From assembly GCA_018266215.1 (NCBI GenBank), contig JAFEAV010000050.1, forward strand, positions 1 through 48,687: a stretch of 48,687 bases of DNA, read 5' to 3'. Below are positions 1-8,460 of this stretch, one piece after another. The stretch comes from Cyanobacteria bacterium SZAS LIN-3. Its GTDB lineage: Bacteria > Cyanobacteriota > Vampirovibrionia > Obscuribacterales > Obscuribacteraceae. Made by a program: the position numbers and the translations under genes. The notes under the pieces were generated by a model. It was not told where the DNA came from. It ran no database searches and saw only the letters and a list, made by a program, of their open reading frames with translations. The first letter of the stretch is position 1. Each line of letters opens with the position of its first letter.

Positions 1-782
1 TCCGCCATCAGGGTGTCGATTTCGTTTTTCAGTCCGCCCACCTTGGCTCGGGCTGCCGCTGGAGAAAAGCCGTTCTTGCGCGCCACCATATCGTGGTAGC
101 CGTTGATGCCAAACTCAATAGCCGCAGCTCCGGCGCCGATAATGGCACCGATCATAGGCACGTAGTTGGCGCTTTCTTGAATACATGGTCTGACTTTTGC
201 CGAATCATCGAGACGCGCACCGCGATAGGAAGTGGAAATGATGGCGCCGGCCAGACCCATGCCGGCGTTGACTTCCTGAAGACCGGCATAGCGCCAACCT
301 TTCCAGCGACCCTGCTTGGCCACTTCCAGTGTGTAGTGCAGGTTATATCTCTCCAGTTCAATTTCCTTGAGCAAAATTTGCTTGGTGATTGCGTCAATGG
401 CATCGGGAGTTTCATCGGGGGAAATGGAGGCCCCGCCCTTGAGCTTGAAACCATCAAGGGGCTCGCCGGCGGCCAGAAGCAGCGGACTTTTCAATATTTT
501 GCCTTTGTCGTCGAAGGCGCGGTCGTCACCATCTGTGGTGTCGGTCACATCTTGATCAAGGTCGTTGACGCTGGCTGCGGCACTGTCGACTATACTACTC
601 TGCCCGGCAGGCAGGAGCGAAGCTAAAGCCGGAAGATCACTTAAAACTTGCTGTTGCTTTTCGGACTGAGCGGCCATTGCATCGGCCTCGGACGCGGCCA
701 TGCAGGCCAGATTGGATTGCAGCAGAAGGGAAGACGCGAGAAACAGGGCAAGGCAATTTTTGCCGTTTTTACTGAGGGCCAC
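1..782 (-). CDS. Secreted protein of unknown function, C-terminus cut by window edge
   Basis: I do not recognise a named family. The reading frame is open on the minus strand from a GTG at 782-780 to the window edge, about 260 residues. I chose this GTG because AACAGG lies about nine bases upstream and because the first 30 residues form a signal-peptide-like stretch (basic start, then LALFLASSLLLQ) ending near a cysteine. An upstream in-frame GTG near 855 has no visible ribosome site. A low-complexity, Asp-rich linker follows. The body then matches the divergent neighbour at 915: both contain an E-[IL]-x-LE segment, then GRWKGWRY, then E-x-N, then a Gly/Ala-rich hydrophobic stretch. The two genes are therefore paralogs. 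No catalytic motif is visible. Function unknown. Confidence 0.7.
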   Translation of the reverse strand, partial: MALSKNGKNCLALFLASSLLLQSNLACMAASEADAMAAQSEKQQQVLSDLPALASLLPAGQSSIVDSAAASVNDLDQDVTDTTDGDDRAFDDKGKILKSPLLLAAGEPLDGFKLKGGASISPDETPDAIDAITKQILLKEIELERYNLHYTLEVAKQGRWKGWRYAGLQEVNAGMGLAGAIISTSYRGARLDDSAKVRPCIQESANYVPMIGAIIGAGAAAIEFGINGYHDMVARKNGFSPAAARAKVGGLKNEIDTLMA

Positions 783-914
783 TGTGAAATACCTGTTAAC
801 TCGGGAAATCCTGGTCTTGACAAAGCTGCTGCTGAAAGCAGTGGGTGCAATCACTGAGAAATAGTAAGGCAATAGCGTGATGATTGTCTGATCTCTCTTT
901 TGTAACTAACGGTA

Positions 915-2477
915 ATGGCGGAAAATATTGACGCTGTCGTGGATAATCTACCTGGCTCTGGTGTCGGGCCCAGCAAGTGCCAATGCAGATGTCAGGTGTG
1001 GTCGAAAATTTTTAGCAAGCGCTCAATCTTGTATATCGTTTTGTTCTTGCAGCTGCTGCAAGCGACGAATTTGTGCGCTTTTGCCCAGGGGCTTGACCCC
1101 GCGGGCGATGCCAAGAGTCCTCCTGTACCACAGGCAGGTCTGAGAGAAATTGAAGAACTGGACAGACAAATCATTTTGAGTGAGATCCAGCTGGAGAAAC
1201 ATTCTATAAACTTTCGCCGCTACAACAATGTGCAGGGCCGCTGGAAAGGTTGGCGCTATTTTATATCGCAAGAAGCGAATAACGTTTCTACGGCCGCCGG
1301 TTTGCTCTATGGTCTGGCCGAGCGCGCTCGCATAGTCAAGCATCCGTATGTTCTAGACGCTGTCGTCGACAAGAAAAAATGGAAAATCGTGGCCCGGGAA
1401 AATCACCCCAAACGCTCCAAGATTGAAGGCAGTCTCTATCCCCAGATTGCCGGGCAGTTTATAGGCACGGGCGGTTCAATGGTCGAGCTGGGCATTAACT
1501 ACTTCCACGAATGGCAGTGCCGCAAGCGTGGCTATGATTGCCGCAGTAGTGTCAAAACAGTAAAGGAATTGAAGGGGCGCATCGATACTCTCTTTGCCAG
1601 ACGTGAAGCGCTGATTGCATCTTCCTCCCTCGGTCGGGTGGATTCGGCCATAGCAAGGGCAGAGGGTACGGTGCTGCGCGACATCACCAACCTGTCGCTG
1701 GAGGAATATGAAAATTTCCATGTCGCCGCGCATCGCTTCAAAGCCTTTCAGGACAGTATCTATCTTCTCGATATTGCAAAGAATACTGTCGGCGCCGCCG
1801 GCAACATTGTGCAGGTGGCGGCCAATCATGAAAATCGTCCCTATGTTACCGGGCATGCCGGTGTGCTTACCACCGTATCCGGTGCCCTGATAATTGCCGC
1901 GCCTGCCCTCGCTCGTGGTTGGGGCAAATTAGTTGGTGAGCACCACCGACACAGACTGCGCCAGGAAGTCTATGCCGGAGCACCCTGCCAGTTGACGAAG
2001 TATGATCTTGATCGCAAGGGATTGCAGACTGTGATCAATGATAAGGTTTTGCGAGGGGAGGTGGTGTCGGAAAAAGCGGCGGCGCTGCTCGATACTTATG
2101 AAGGCAATGCGGCGCAAAGGGCAAAGCAGGTGCAGTTAGCTCAGAGCGAATTGCGTGCCGGCACACGGGCGGCGCAGGAAAACGTCTTGCTGGGCAGTAT
2201 TGTCGGCACCAGTAAGGTCTGCCTGGGGGTGACGACAATGGTTGCCGGTTACAGACTGACATCTCGTAATCACAGGGCCAATGATGTCATCCTTCCTGGT
2301 AATATCACCTATGCCAGTGCGCTGTGGGTCTCGGCCGCGGAAAACATCCGATTAAGGGTACTGGACGAGGTTCGTCGCAAAAAACTCGGGGCCCAGAGGC
2401 TTTTGCCTTCACAGGTGCTGGCTGACCGGCTGACAAAACTGGAAGAGCTGGAGACAAATCTCAAGGCGGTTAAATGA
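915..2477 (+). CDS. Secreted or membrane-associated protein of unknown function, paralog of the gene at 1-782
   Basis: The protein has 520 residues from ATG 915. A likelier start is the GTG at 996, which puts a hydrophobic export segment (ILYIVLFLQLLQ) directly after a basic N-terminus; neither start has a convincing ribosome site. The mature part begins with a helical segment (EIEELDRQIILSEIQLEK) followed by GRWKGWRY, the signature shared with the minus-strand neighbour. Two Gly/Ala-rich hydrophobic stretches (around residues 315-335 and 425-450) look like glycine-zipper or membrane-inserting segments. Long amphipathic helices lie between them. The gene overlaps the next one by four bases (ATGA), so the two are probably co-translated. 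I do not recognise a family. Confidence 0.75.
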   Translation: MAENIDAVVDNLPGSGVGPSKCQCRCQVWSKIFSKRSILYIVLFLQLLQATNLCAFAQGLDPAGDAKSPPVPQAGLREIEELDRQIILSEIQLEKHSINFRRYNNVQGRWKGWRYFISQEANNVSTAAGLLYGLAERARIVKHPYVLDAVVDKKKWKIVARENHPKRSKIEGSLYPQIAGQFIGTGGSMVELGINYFHEWQCRKRGYDCRSSVKTVKELKGRIDTLFARREALIASSSLGRVDSAIARAEGTVLRDITNLSLEEYENFHVAAHRFKAFQDSIYLLDIAKNTVGAAGNIVQVAANHENRPYVTGHAGVLTTVSGALIIAAPALARGWGKLVGEHHRHRLRQEVYAGAPCQLTKYDLDRKGLQTVINDKVLRGEVVSEKAAALLDTYEGNAAQRAKQVQLAQSELRAGTRAAQENVLLGSIVGTSKVCLGVTTMVAGYRLTSRNHRANDVILPGNITYASALWVSAAENIRLRVLDEVRRKKLGAQRLLPSQVLADRLTKLEELETNLKAVK

Positions 2478-3031
2478 ACAAATCCATCAGTATTTTTCTT
2501 GCCTGTAGTCTGGCGTCAACTTTTTGTGCGTCGCTGTGTGCTACAGATGGTCTGGCTCGCGGTCATTCGTCGCCGCGTAAAAAGGAGAAAGTTATGTCTG
2601 CTTCCGATGGGCAGGTGCATTTGAAACCATTTGCCACTGCTGCTTTCAGCACCGTAACCCTAGTGGCGAAGTTGCCGCCGGCTATGCGTGAAGCGCTAAA
2701 AGACATGCCTATGGCCGATGCCGGCCAACCTTTTAATGTCGGCTGTGTCGTCGATTCTCAGCACCCGTTGCCTTTTGCGCGTCTGATTTTTGCCGCGGTT
2801 TCTGAGGACTTTTGCATTGTGCATTATGAGCAGGGCGGTATTGCGCACTTCTTCAAAGTTGTCGCTTACGACCTCGCGCCCTCCGGCAAAGGAGCAAGTG
2901 CGGACAAAGCCAGACTGCTCTGGAGTGCCAATCTGAATAGAGATAAAGTAAATGATCTCGCCGAACTGAATAAACTAATTGAAAGCGGCCAGCTGCATGC
3001 TTTCGCCCCGGATAAGAAAGTGGGACTGTAG
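2474..3031 (+). CDS. Small secreted protein of unknown function
   Basis: A 185-residue protein whose ATG overlaps the upstream stop codon, implying translational coupling. The N-terminus is a typical signal peptide (KSISIFLACSLASTFCASLCA). A lysine-rich linker (PRKKEKV) follows, then a compact domain of about 135 residues with VTLVAKLPPAMREALKDMP and FNVGCVVDS segments. Three cysteines sit in or near the signal region and two in the mature domain. Coupling to the preceding gene suggests the two exported proteins work together. No family is recognised. Confidence 0.7.
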   Translation: MNKSISIFLACSLASTFCASLCATDGLARGHSSPRKKEKVMSASDGQVHLKPFATAAFSTVTLVAKLPPAMREALKDMPMADAGQPFNVGCVVDSQHPLPFARLIFAAVSEDFCIVHYEQGGIAHFFKVVAYDLAPSGKGASADKARLLWSANLNRDKVNDLAELNKLIESGQLHAFAPDKKVGL

Positions 3032-3041
3032 AAAGTCGCTG

Positions 3042-3884
3042 TTACAGCCCTTCCCGTGCCGGTGGTTCTTTGCCCATGGCCACGTGCATGCCGTGAATGA
3101 TCATCCAGGGATGAGGTGGGCAGCCGGGGATATAAACATCGACCGGCAAAATATGATCGACGCCGTTCGTTTCGGCGTAGCCGCCGCGATGCACACCACC
3201 GGAGATGGCACAGGTGCCGAGGGCAACCACAACTCTGGGGCTGGACATGGCCTGATAGCAGCTCGTCAGAGCGGCGTGCATGCCTTTGGGGACCGGTCCT
3301 GTGACTATCAAGGCATCGGCGAAGCGGGGCGAGGCGACAATCGATATGCCGAAGCGTTCGATATCAAATATAGGATTGCCGGCGGCGCCTATTTCCATAT
3401 CGCAGGCCGAACAACCGGTTGATACGACACGCGCGGCCACCGAGCGCTTGAACCAGGAAAAGTCCTTGGATGGATCCCTTGGGCCGAAGGATGCTTGAGG
3501 CAGGCCTTCTTTCATTTTGGTCAGGGCTGCTTTTGCCTGCTCGTTGTCTTTTTGCAGGTTTGTGAGGATCAGCCCGGAGCGCTCTTTTACCGCTACTTTT
3601 GTGGTGGGATTATTGATCAGGGTTTTTGTCGGACAGGCCTCAACGCACAGGCCGCAATTGATGCAACTGCCCAGATCCAGTGTGATGCCGCCTTTGTCGT
3701 CAAATTTGAAAACCTTGATGGCATCGGTGGGGCAGCCATCGGCGCAGGCCTGGCACCCAGAGGCGCAGGGCTCTTCCGTAATCTTGGGCATGCCGCGCAC
3801 ACCTTCCGCCAGATCCGGAAACAGAGTTGTTTGGGTGGCGACACCCTGATTCCAGAGATAGGAGAAGAGTCTGAGCAATGGCAT
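3042..3884 (-). CDS. Fused ferredoxin + hydrogenase/NuoB-like small subunit (HyfH-HyfI fusion)
   Basis: This 280-residue protein is the electron-transfer subunit of the complex encoded by the operon. Residues about 35-95 form a two-[4Fe-4S] ferredoxin domain, with CxxxCxxCxxxCP and CxxCxxCxxxCP motifs, equivalent to HyfH/NuoI. Residues about 140-270 form the NuoB/HyfI-like small subunit. Its four proximal-cluster cysteines are visible in CSAC, GTCA and PGCPP. The CxxC spacing is that of group 4 hydrogenases, not the adjacent Cys pair of complex I. In E. coli hydrogenase-4 these domains are separate proteins; here they are fused in the same order. It is the last gene of the operon, 29 bases after the large subunit, with AAAGGA upstream of its ATG. 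It should sit on the cytoplasmic face of the membrane. Confidence 0.9.
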   Translation of the reverse strand: MPLLRLFSYLWNQGVATQTTLFPDLAEGVRGMPKITEEPCASGCQACADGCPTDAIKVFKFDDKGGITLDLGSCINCGLCVEACPTKTLINNPTTKVAVKERSGLILTNLQKDNEQAKAALTKMKEGLPQASFGPRDPSKDFSWFKRSVAARVVSTGCSACDMEIGAAGNPIFDIERFGISIVASPRFADALIVTGPVPKGMHAALTSCYQAMSSPRVVVALGTCAISGGVHRGGYAETNGVDHILPVDVYIPGCPPHPWMIIHGMHVAMGKEPPAREGL

Positions 3885-3913
3885 GTTCTTTTAGATCCTT
3901 TATGACGCCTGGG

Positions 3914-5401
3914 TTAGAGGTCGTTGCCGCCGTATGAGAGTGCAAAACTTTTATTGACCAGAGGGAAGTCGGCTATCAGTTGATTGCGGATACCTATGGA
4001 TATCGCTGTCCAGTTGTCGAAGCTGGGATCTTTGATGGCGTATCTTCTGATGTTGCCGTTCATATCCGTGCTGATCATGTGAATGAGCTCGCCCCGGTAG
4101 GCTTCGACGATACCCACACCCCAGGCCATTTTCGGCAGCTCTCGGGGAAGATCTATTCTTTCCTCGCCATGGGGGATGTTATCTATCAATCTTTCAATCG
4201 TGTCGAGGGTCGACCAGATTTCTCCAATGCGCACCTTTTCGCGCGCAAGAATGTCTCCCCCCTTTTCCACCACCGGCAATGGCGCATATTCGGGGTACTT
4301 GCCGTGGGGGAAGTGCTGGCGCACATCGTAATTTATGCCCGCCGCTCGGGCTCCCACGCCGACCAGGCCAAATTCGTTGGCCAGCGAGTAGGAGATGGAG
4401 CCGACATTTTGCATACGCTCGATGGCCATCTGATTTTCTAAAAACATTCTGATGACCGGTTTCAGATCCTTGCGCAGTTGCTGGCAGCCGGCTTTGATTT
4501 CCCCCAGTCTGCGCTCGTCTACTTTGCGCACGCCGCCGGGAATTATAAAGCCGCGTAAGAAGCGCGAGCCTGAAATCAGGTCGCCCATCCGCAGCGCGTT
4601 GCCGCGCAGTCTGCCCATGGTGGCCGAGATGCCCAGTAGGCCTATGTCGGTGCACATGCCGCCGACATCGATTATGTGTACGGCCAGCCGCTCAATTTCC
4701 AGGGCAATCGAACGTAAAAATTTAGCCCGTTCCGGTACTTCCACCTGGGCGATGGATTCGATCGCTTCCGCATGGGCCAGAGCATTGGCGCAGGCCGTGT
4801 CCGTGGCGACCGCTTCGGCTACGAAGTGTGCTTTTTGCCAGGGTACTTCGGTCAGACGTTTTTCAACTCCTCGGTGGAGAAAGCCAAGGCGGATTTCCAG
4901 ATTGACTATGGTCTCACCAAAACAGGAGAAGCGAAAGTGCCCGGGTTCGATGACACCGGCATGGATAGGACCTACGGGCAGTTCATAGACACCTTCGCCT
5001 TTGACTTCTAAAAATTGATACTGACGCTCGATCGGCGAATGGAAGCCCTCGGGCAGGGGGATCTGTCGCAGCGGATAAAAATCTTTGGCGTATTGTTCGT
5101 GCAACACCAGGTGCTTGAAGCGCGGATGTCCCTCGGCGACGATGCCGAACATATCGAAAGTCGAGCGCTCGAACCAGTGAAACTGTGCGTAAGTGCTGGT
5201 AAAGGATTTGTAGGTATTGTTTTCGATCGGACTTTCGATCAGGCTGCAGGTCCCGGCTGTGGGATTGAGCAGCAGCACCGCCAACTGCCCACCATTAATC
5301 GATGTGAGCAAGCCGAGACGTTCCGAAGAGCCTTTGCTCAGGCGCTCCCTGATTTGTTTAGTCAGGTCCGGCTGTGAAAGCTCTACATAGTCTGGTTGCA
5401 T
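3914..5401 (-). CDS. Hydrogenase-4/complex I-like large subunit lacking the NiFe ligands
   Basis: The 495 residues combine a NuoC-like N-terminus (to about residue 115, with DMFGI and GHPRFKHLVL) and a HycE/NuoD-like catalytic domain, the arrangement of HyfG/HycE. GPIHAGVIEPGHFRF and LGFLHRGVEK are typical of group 4 hydrogenase large subunits. The two cysteine pairs that bind the NiFe centre are absent. Where HycE has CGIC before its VPERA segment, this protein has A199-T-D-T202. At the C-terminus, where HycE has DPCYSC, it has A487-L-S-Y-G-G492. It also ends just after this point, without the cleavable extension that follows in HycE. No hyp maturation gene is nearby. It should therefore not be a hydrogenase; it resembles the Ehr (energy-converting hydrogenase-related) complexes, whose substrate is not established. 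Confidence 0.9.
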   Translation of the reverse strand: MQPDYVELSQPDLTKQIRERLSKGSSERLGLLTSINGGQLAVLLLNPTAGTCSLIESPIENNTYKSFTSTYAQFHWFERSTFDMFGIVAEGHPRFKHLVLHEQYAKDFYPLRQIPLPEGFHSPIERQYQFLEVKGEGVYELPVGPIHAGVIEPGHFRFSCFGETIVNLEIRLGFLHRGVEKRLTEVPWQKAHFVAEAVATDTACANALAHAEAIESIAQVEVPERAKFLRSIALEIERLAVHIIDVGGMCTDIGLLGISATMGRLRGNALRMGDLISGSRFLRGFIIPGGVRKVDERRLGEIKAGCQQLRKDLKPVIRMFLENQMAIERMQNVGSISYSLANEFGLVGVGARAAGINYDVRQHFPHGKYPEYAPLPVVEKGGDILAREKVRIGEIWSTLDTIERLIDNIPHGEERIDLPRELPKMAWGVGIVEAYRGELIHMISTDMNGNIRRYAIKDPSFDNWTAISIGIRNQLIADFPLVNKSFALSYGGNDL

Positions 5402-5417
5402 GTCAGCGCCTTTGTCA

Positions 5418-6845
5418 TTATCGAGGGATCATTGTCCAGGTGTCGGTTTTGAGGGTCAGCCCCAGCAGCAGGGTGCAGATCACCATGATGGCTGGAATGA
5501 TGGAAGCCTGGCGCGGTCTCCAGGCGACAAAACCTTGTTTGGCCGCTCCGAAAATAACCCGACCGACATGGGCGCAGATGGCGATGAAACTGATGGCCAG
5601 GGCCGCCACCGTAAAGAATGCCAGATAGACCCGCTGGTCGGTGAAGCTCAAAGTAAGCATCGACATTTCCGAGACGAAGGCCCCGAAAGGAGGCGCGCCG
5701 GCAACCGCCAGGGCAGCCAGGGCCAGCAGTCCGGCCCATATTGGTGAGTCTTCGATAACGCCATGCAATTTGGATAATTTTTTCGTGCCGGCCGCCTGGA
5801 CAATGTTGCCGGTCAGCAGGAAGAGCGCCACTTTAGCCAGGCTGTGATTGAGGGCCTGAAGGAAGAAGAGCGGTCCCGAGCCGAAGCCGATGGCAAAGAG
5901 CATGAGGCCGACGTTTTCGATGCTGGAATAGGCCCAGAGTCTTTTGAAATTGTGCTGGCGCAAAAGTAGCAAGCTGGCAGCGCATACCGTCACGGTGCCG
6001 AGCATGGCCACCAGGTGGTAGGTGTGGGAATGCGGCTCGGCGGCAAGCAAAATGCTGGAGACCTTCCAGATGCCGAACAAGGCGCAGTTGAGAAGCGCGC
6101 CTGACAGCATGGCCGAAGCCGGGGCCGGAGCCTCGGAGTGGGCGTCGGGCAGCCAGCTGTGCAGCGGGAAAATACCTGCTTTGGTGCCGTAGCCCAGTAA
6201 GCAGAAAATAAAGCCCAGTTGCAAAAGTGGAAAATTGAGGGACTTGGCGTTGGTTATCAGCTCGCTGATATTGAGTGAGGGGGCCATTCCCCGCTGGCTG
6301 GCGGCAAAGATAAAGACCGTGCCCAGGAGAGCAAAGGCGATGCCCACCGAGCAGACGATAAGGTATTTCCAGGTCGCTTCCAGGGCGTTTTTATTGCGCT
6401 CAAAATAAACAAGAGGAGCCGATGACAGCGTCGTCGCTTCAATGGCGATCCAGAGGTAGCCCAGGCTGTCGCAGAGGAAAACCAGAGTCATGGCCATCAA
6501 AAATACATTGACGCAGGCATAGAAGATGCGCAGATGTTGTGGCTGGATAGCTTCATGTCTTTCGTGATTGGCAAAAAAATAGTCGGCGTGGGTGATGCAG
6601 CAGGCAACCACAATGGTTGTGAGCATAACGAAGTAGGCGCCCAGTTTATCGACAACCAGGCCGGGAGCGAAGTATATGCGTGCTTCGTGGCCCTGCAAAA
6701 CTGGCAAAAGTAAGAGTCCTACCAGAGCCAGCTGCCACCACAATACAATCGGTACAAGTTTGCGCGTCAACCGCACATCGCGCACGACATAACTCAAGAG
6801 CGCGAGGATGGCCGGCATTACAAAGAAGTACGGAAAGTTGTTCAT
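5418..6845 (-). CDS. Antiporter-like membrane subunit (HyfF/NuoN-like)
   Basis: A 475-residue polytopic membrane protein of the Mrp/Nuo antiporter-like family, matching HyfF and NuoN. Conserved features visible are the glutamate in WIAIEATTLSSAP, the lysine in EATWKYLIV, GYGTKAGIFPLHSWLPDAHSEAPAPASAMLSG split across two membrane segments, and LWAYSSIENVG. These charged residues are part of the proton or cation path in the family. The ATG follows directly on the stop codon of the preceding gene (TAG then ATG), and the large-subunit gene follows after 16 bases. Its role in this complex is presumably ion translocation. Confidence 0.9.
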   Translation of the reverse strand: MNNFPYFFVMPAILALLSYVVRDVRLTRKLVPIVLWWQLALVGLLLLPVLQGHEARIYFAPGLVVDKLGAYFVMLTTIVVACCITHADYFFANHERHEAIQPQHLRIFYACVNVFLMAMTLVFLCDSLGYLWIAIEATTLSSAPLVYFERNKNALEATWKYLIVCSVGIAFALLGTVFIFAASQRGMAPSLNISELITNAKSLNFPLLQLGFIFCLLGYGTKAGIFPLHSWLPDAHSEAPAPASAMLSGALLNCALFGIWKVSSILLAAEPHSHTYHLVAMLGTVTVCAASLLLLRQHNFKRLWAYSSIENVGLMLFAIGFGSGPLFFLQALNHSLAKVALFLLTGNIVQAAGTKKLSKLHGVIEDSPIWAGLLALAALAVAGAPPFGAFVSEMSMLTLSFTDQRVYLAFFTVAALAISFIAICAHVGRVIFGAAKQGFVAWRPRQASIIPAIMVICTLLLGLTLKTDTWTMIPR

Positions 6846-7496
6846 CTAATCCTTCAGTTCCGTCAGCTGGCTGACATCGATATGTTCAAAGCTCTTCTTG
6901 ATGTTGAAGAGCAGCAATCCGGCGACCATTACGGCCACAAGTACTTCCAGGAGCAGTCCCATTTCCACAAGCAATGGCATACCGTGGGTCTGGGTTACTG
7001 CAAACAGATAGATGCCGTTTTCCAGGACCAGAAATCCGACAATCTGGCTTATCGCCGCGCGGCGGGTGAGCATCAGCAGGAGGCCGGCGAAGAGAATGGA
7101 CATGGCGGCTGTACTGCCCAGGGTGGAGTCGGCGTCAACAATCAGACCCGGTATCTGTTTGGCGATCAGGTAAGACAGTCCTAGTGTGAAAGCTCCCAGA
7201 TGCATGGAAAGGGGCGCGGCGATAAAGGCACCGGTGTCGGTGCCCACTTCCACTTTGCGGATGACCCATTTGAGGAAGGAGGGAATGCTCACTGCTTTGA
7301 TGACGAATACACAACCGGCAATCCAGTACAAGTGAGATTCACCGGTTAGATGGGCGATCCAGGCGGTTTCAGCGGCAATGGCGGTGGTGTGAAGGGAGTA
7401 GAAGCTGAGATTAGCTCTCAAGTCGTTTGTACCGAGAATCAAAATGCCGAGCATGGCGGCAAGCATGGCCAGTGCTTCAAATGTGTCTAATACCAT
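6846..7496 (-). CDS. HyfE-like membrane subunit (NuoK-related)
   Basis: A small hydrophobic subunit of about 216 residues with six or so predicted membrane helices, matching HyfE, which contains a NuoK-like module. I chose the ATG at 7496 (MVLDTFEAL) because HyfE proteins begin just before the first helix. A longer frame starting with TTG at 7532 would overlap the previous gene by 23 bases. Acidic residues lie inside membrane segments (for example LVDADS and VLENGIY), as expected for ion-transfer subunits. It abuts the HyfF-like gene without a gap. Confidence 0.85.
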   Translation of the reverse strand: MVLDTFEALAMLAAMLGILILGTNDLRANLSFYSLHTTAIAAETAWIAHLTGESHLYWIAGCVFVIKAVSIPSFLKWVIRKVEVGTDTGAFIAAPLSMHLGAFTLGLSYLIAKQIPGLIVDADSTLGSTAAMSILFAGLLLMLTRRAAISQIVGFLVLENGIYLFAVTQTHGMPLLVEMGLLLEVLVAVMVAGLLLFNIKKSFEHIDVSQLTELKD

Positions 7497-7509
7497 ATTG
7501 TCAGTCTCA

Positions 7510-8460
7510 TCAAAGATTTTTTCCCAGGGCAATTAAGACGCAGAAGATGCTCATGGCTACTGAGTAGGCGATGAACTCCGGCAACTTTGTCCAGCGCAAT
7601 TTCACCGCCAGACTTTCGATCAGCGCTACGAAACCGGCCATAAGCACAATCGACAAAACGCTGGCGATGCCGCGGATAAGCGCTGTTGTGTGCCAGAAAA
7701 AGGGGCAGGCATGCAGCAGGCACTGGCAGGAGATGCCCAGGAGGATGAGTATCTTGAGACAGTGACTGTATTCGGTCAGGGCCAGGTTGGAGGCGCTGTT
7801 TTCCAGAATCATCGCCTCATGCACCATCGTCAGCTCCAGGTGGGTGGTGGGATCGTCTGCGGGCATGCGCGAGAGTTCCACCAGGCTGGCGAGAAAGAGC
7901 CCCGTTCCGGCCAGGAACCAGAGAGCCGGCTGAGTGCTCAAATTGACGTTGGTGTAATTGAAAACTTCAGTCAGATTGCTTGTCTGGGCTATGACTCCCA
8001 GCGAGGCCAGGCACATTATCACCGCCGGCTCGACCAGCAGCGCCAGGGTAACTTCGCGACTGGCGCCGAAACCACCGAAGGCCGAACCGGCGTCCAGGGC
8101 CGAGAGCACGGTGAAAAATCGGCACAGCCCGAACAGATAAAGTATCAAAAAGAGATCGCCGTTTATTTGAATTGGGTGAAAGGATGTCCAGGGTGCCAGG
8201 AATGCCAGCACCAGAAGGAAGGCGAAATTGAAGGCGGCGGTGCTGCGAAACATCCAGCTGGTGTGCTTGCTGATTGTTTCGTTTTTATTGAAGAGTTTGA
8301 GCAGATCGAAATATGGCTGGGTGTAAGGGGCACCGATGCGATTTTGCATCCGCGCCTTGGTCTTGCGAATAACCCCGACCAGAAAGGGCGGTAGGAGGAA
8401 CAAAGTGGCTACAAAAGCCAGAGTTTCAAGTATTGAGTCCGTATTGAGATTGCCGCTCAT
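7510..8460 (-). CDS. NuoH/HyfC-like membrane anchor subunit
   Basis: This 316-residue polytopic protein is the NuoH/HycD/HyfC homologue, which anchors the peripheral arm to the membrane arm. Visible family features are KARMQNRIGAPYTQPYFDLLKLF near residue 35-57 (split by a helix boundary) and MPADDPTTHLELTMVHEAMILE, the acidic cytoplasmic loop that contacts the NuoB/NuoD-like subunits. The ATG overlaps the stop of the upstream HyfB-like gene (ATGA). Retention of this loop argues that the complex still transmits redox energy to the membrane arm despite the missing NiFe site. Confidence 0.9.
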   Translation of the reverse strand: MSGNLNTDSILETLAFVATLFLLPPFLVGVIRKTKARMQNRIGAPYTQPYFDLLKLFNKNETISKHTSWMFRSTAAFNFAFLLVLAFLAPWTSFHPIQINGDLFLILYLFGLCRFFTVLSALDAGSAFGGFGASREVTLALLVEPAVIMCLASLGVIAQTSNLTEVFNYTNVNLSTQPALWFLAGTGLFLASLVELSRMPADDPTTHLELTMVHEAMILENSASNLALTEYSHCLKILILLGISCQCLLHACPFFWHTTALIRGIASVLSIVLMAGFVALIESLAVKLRWTKLPEFIAYSVAMSIFCVLIALGKNL

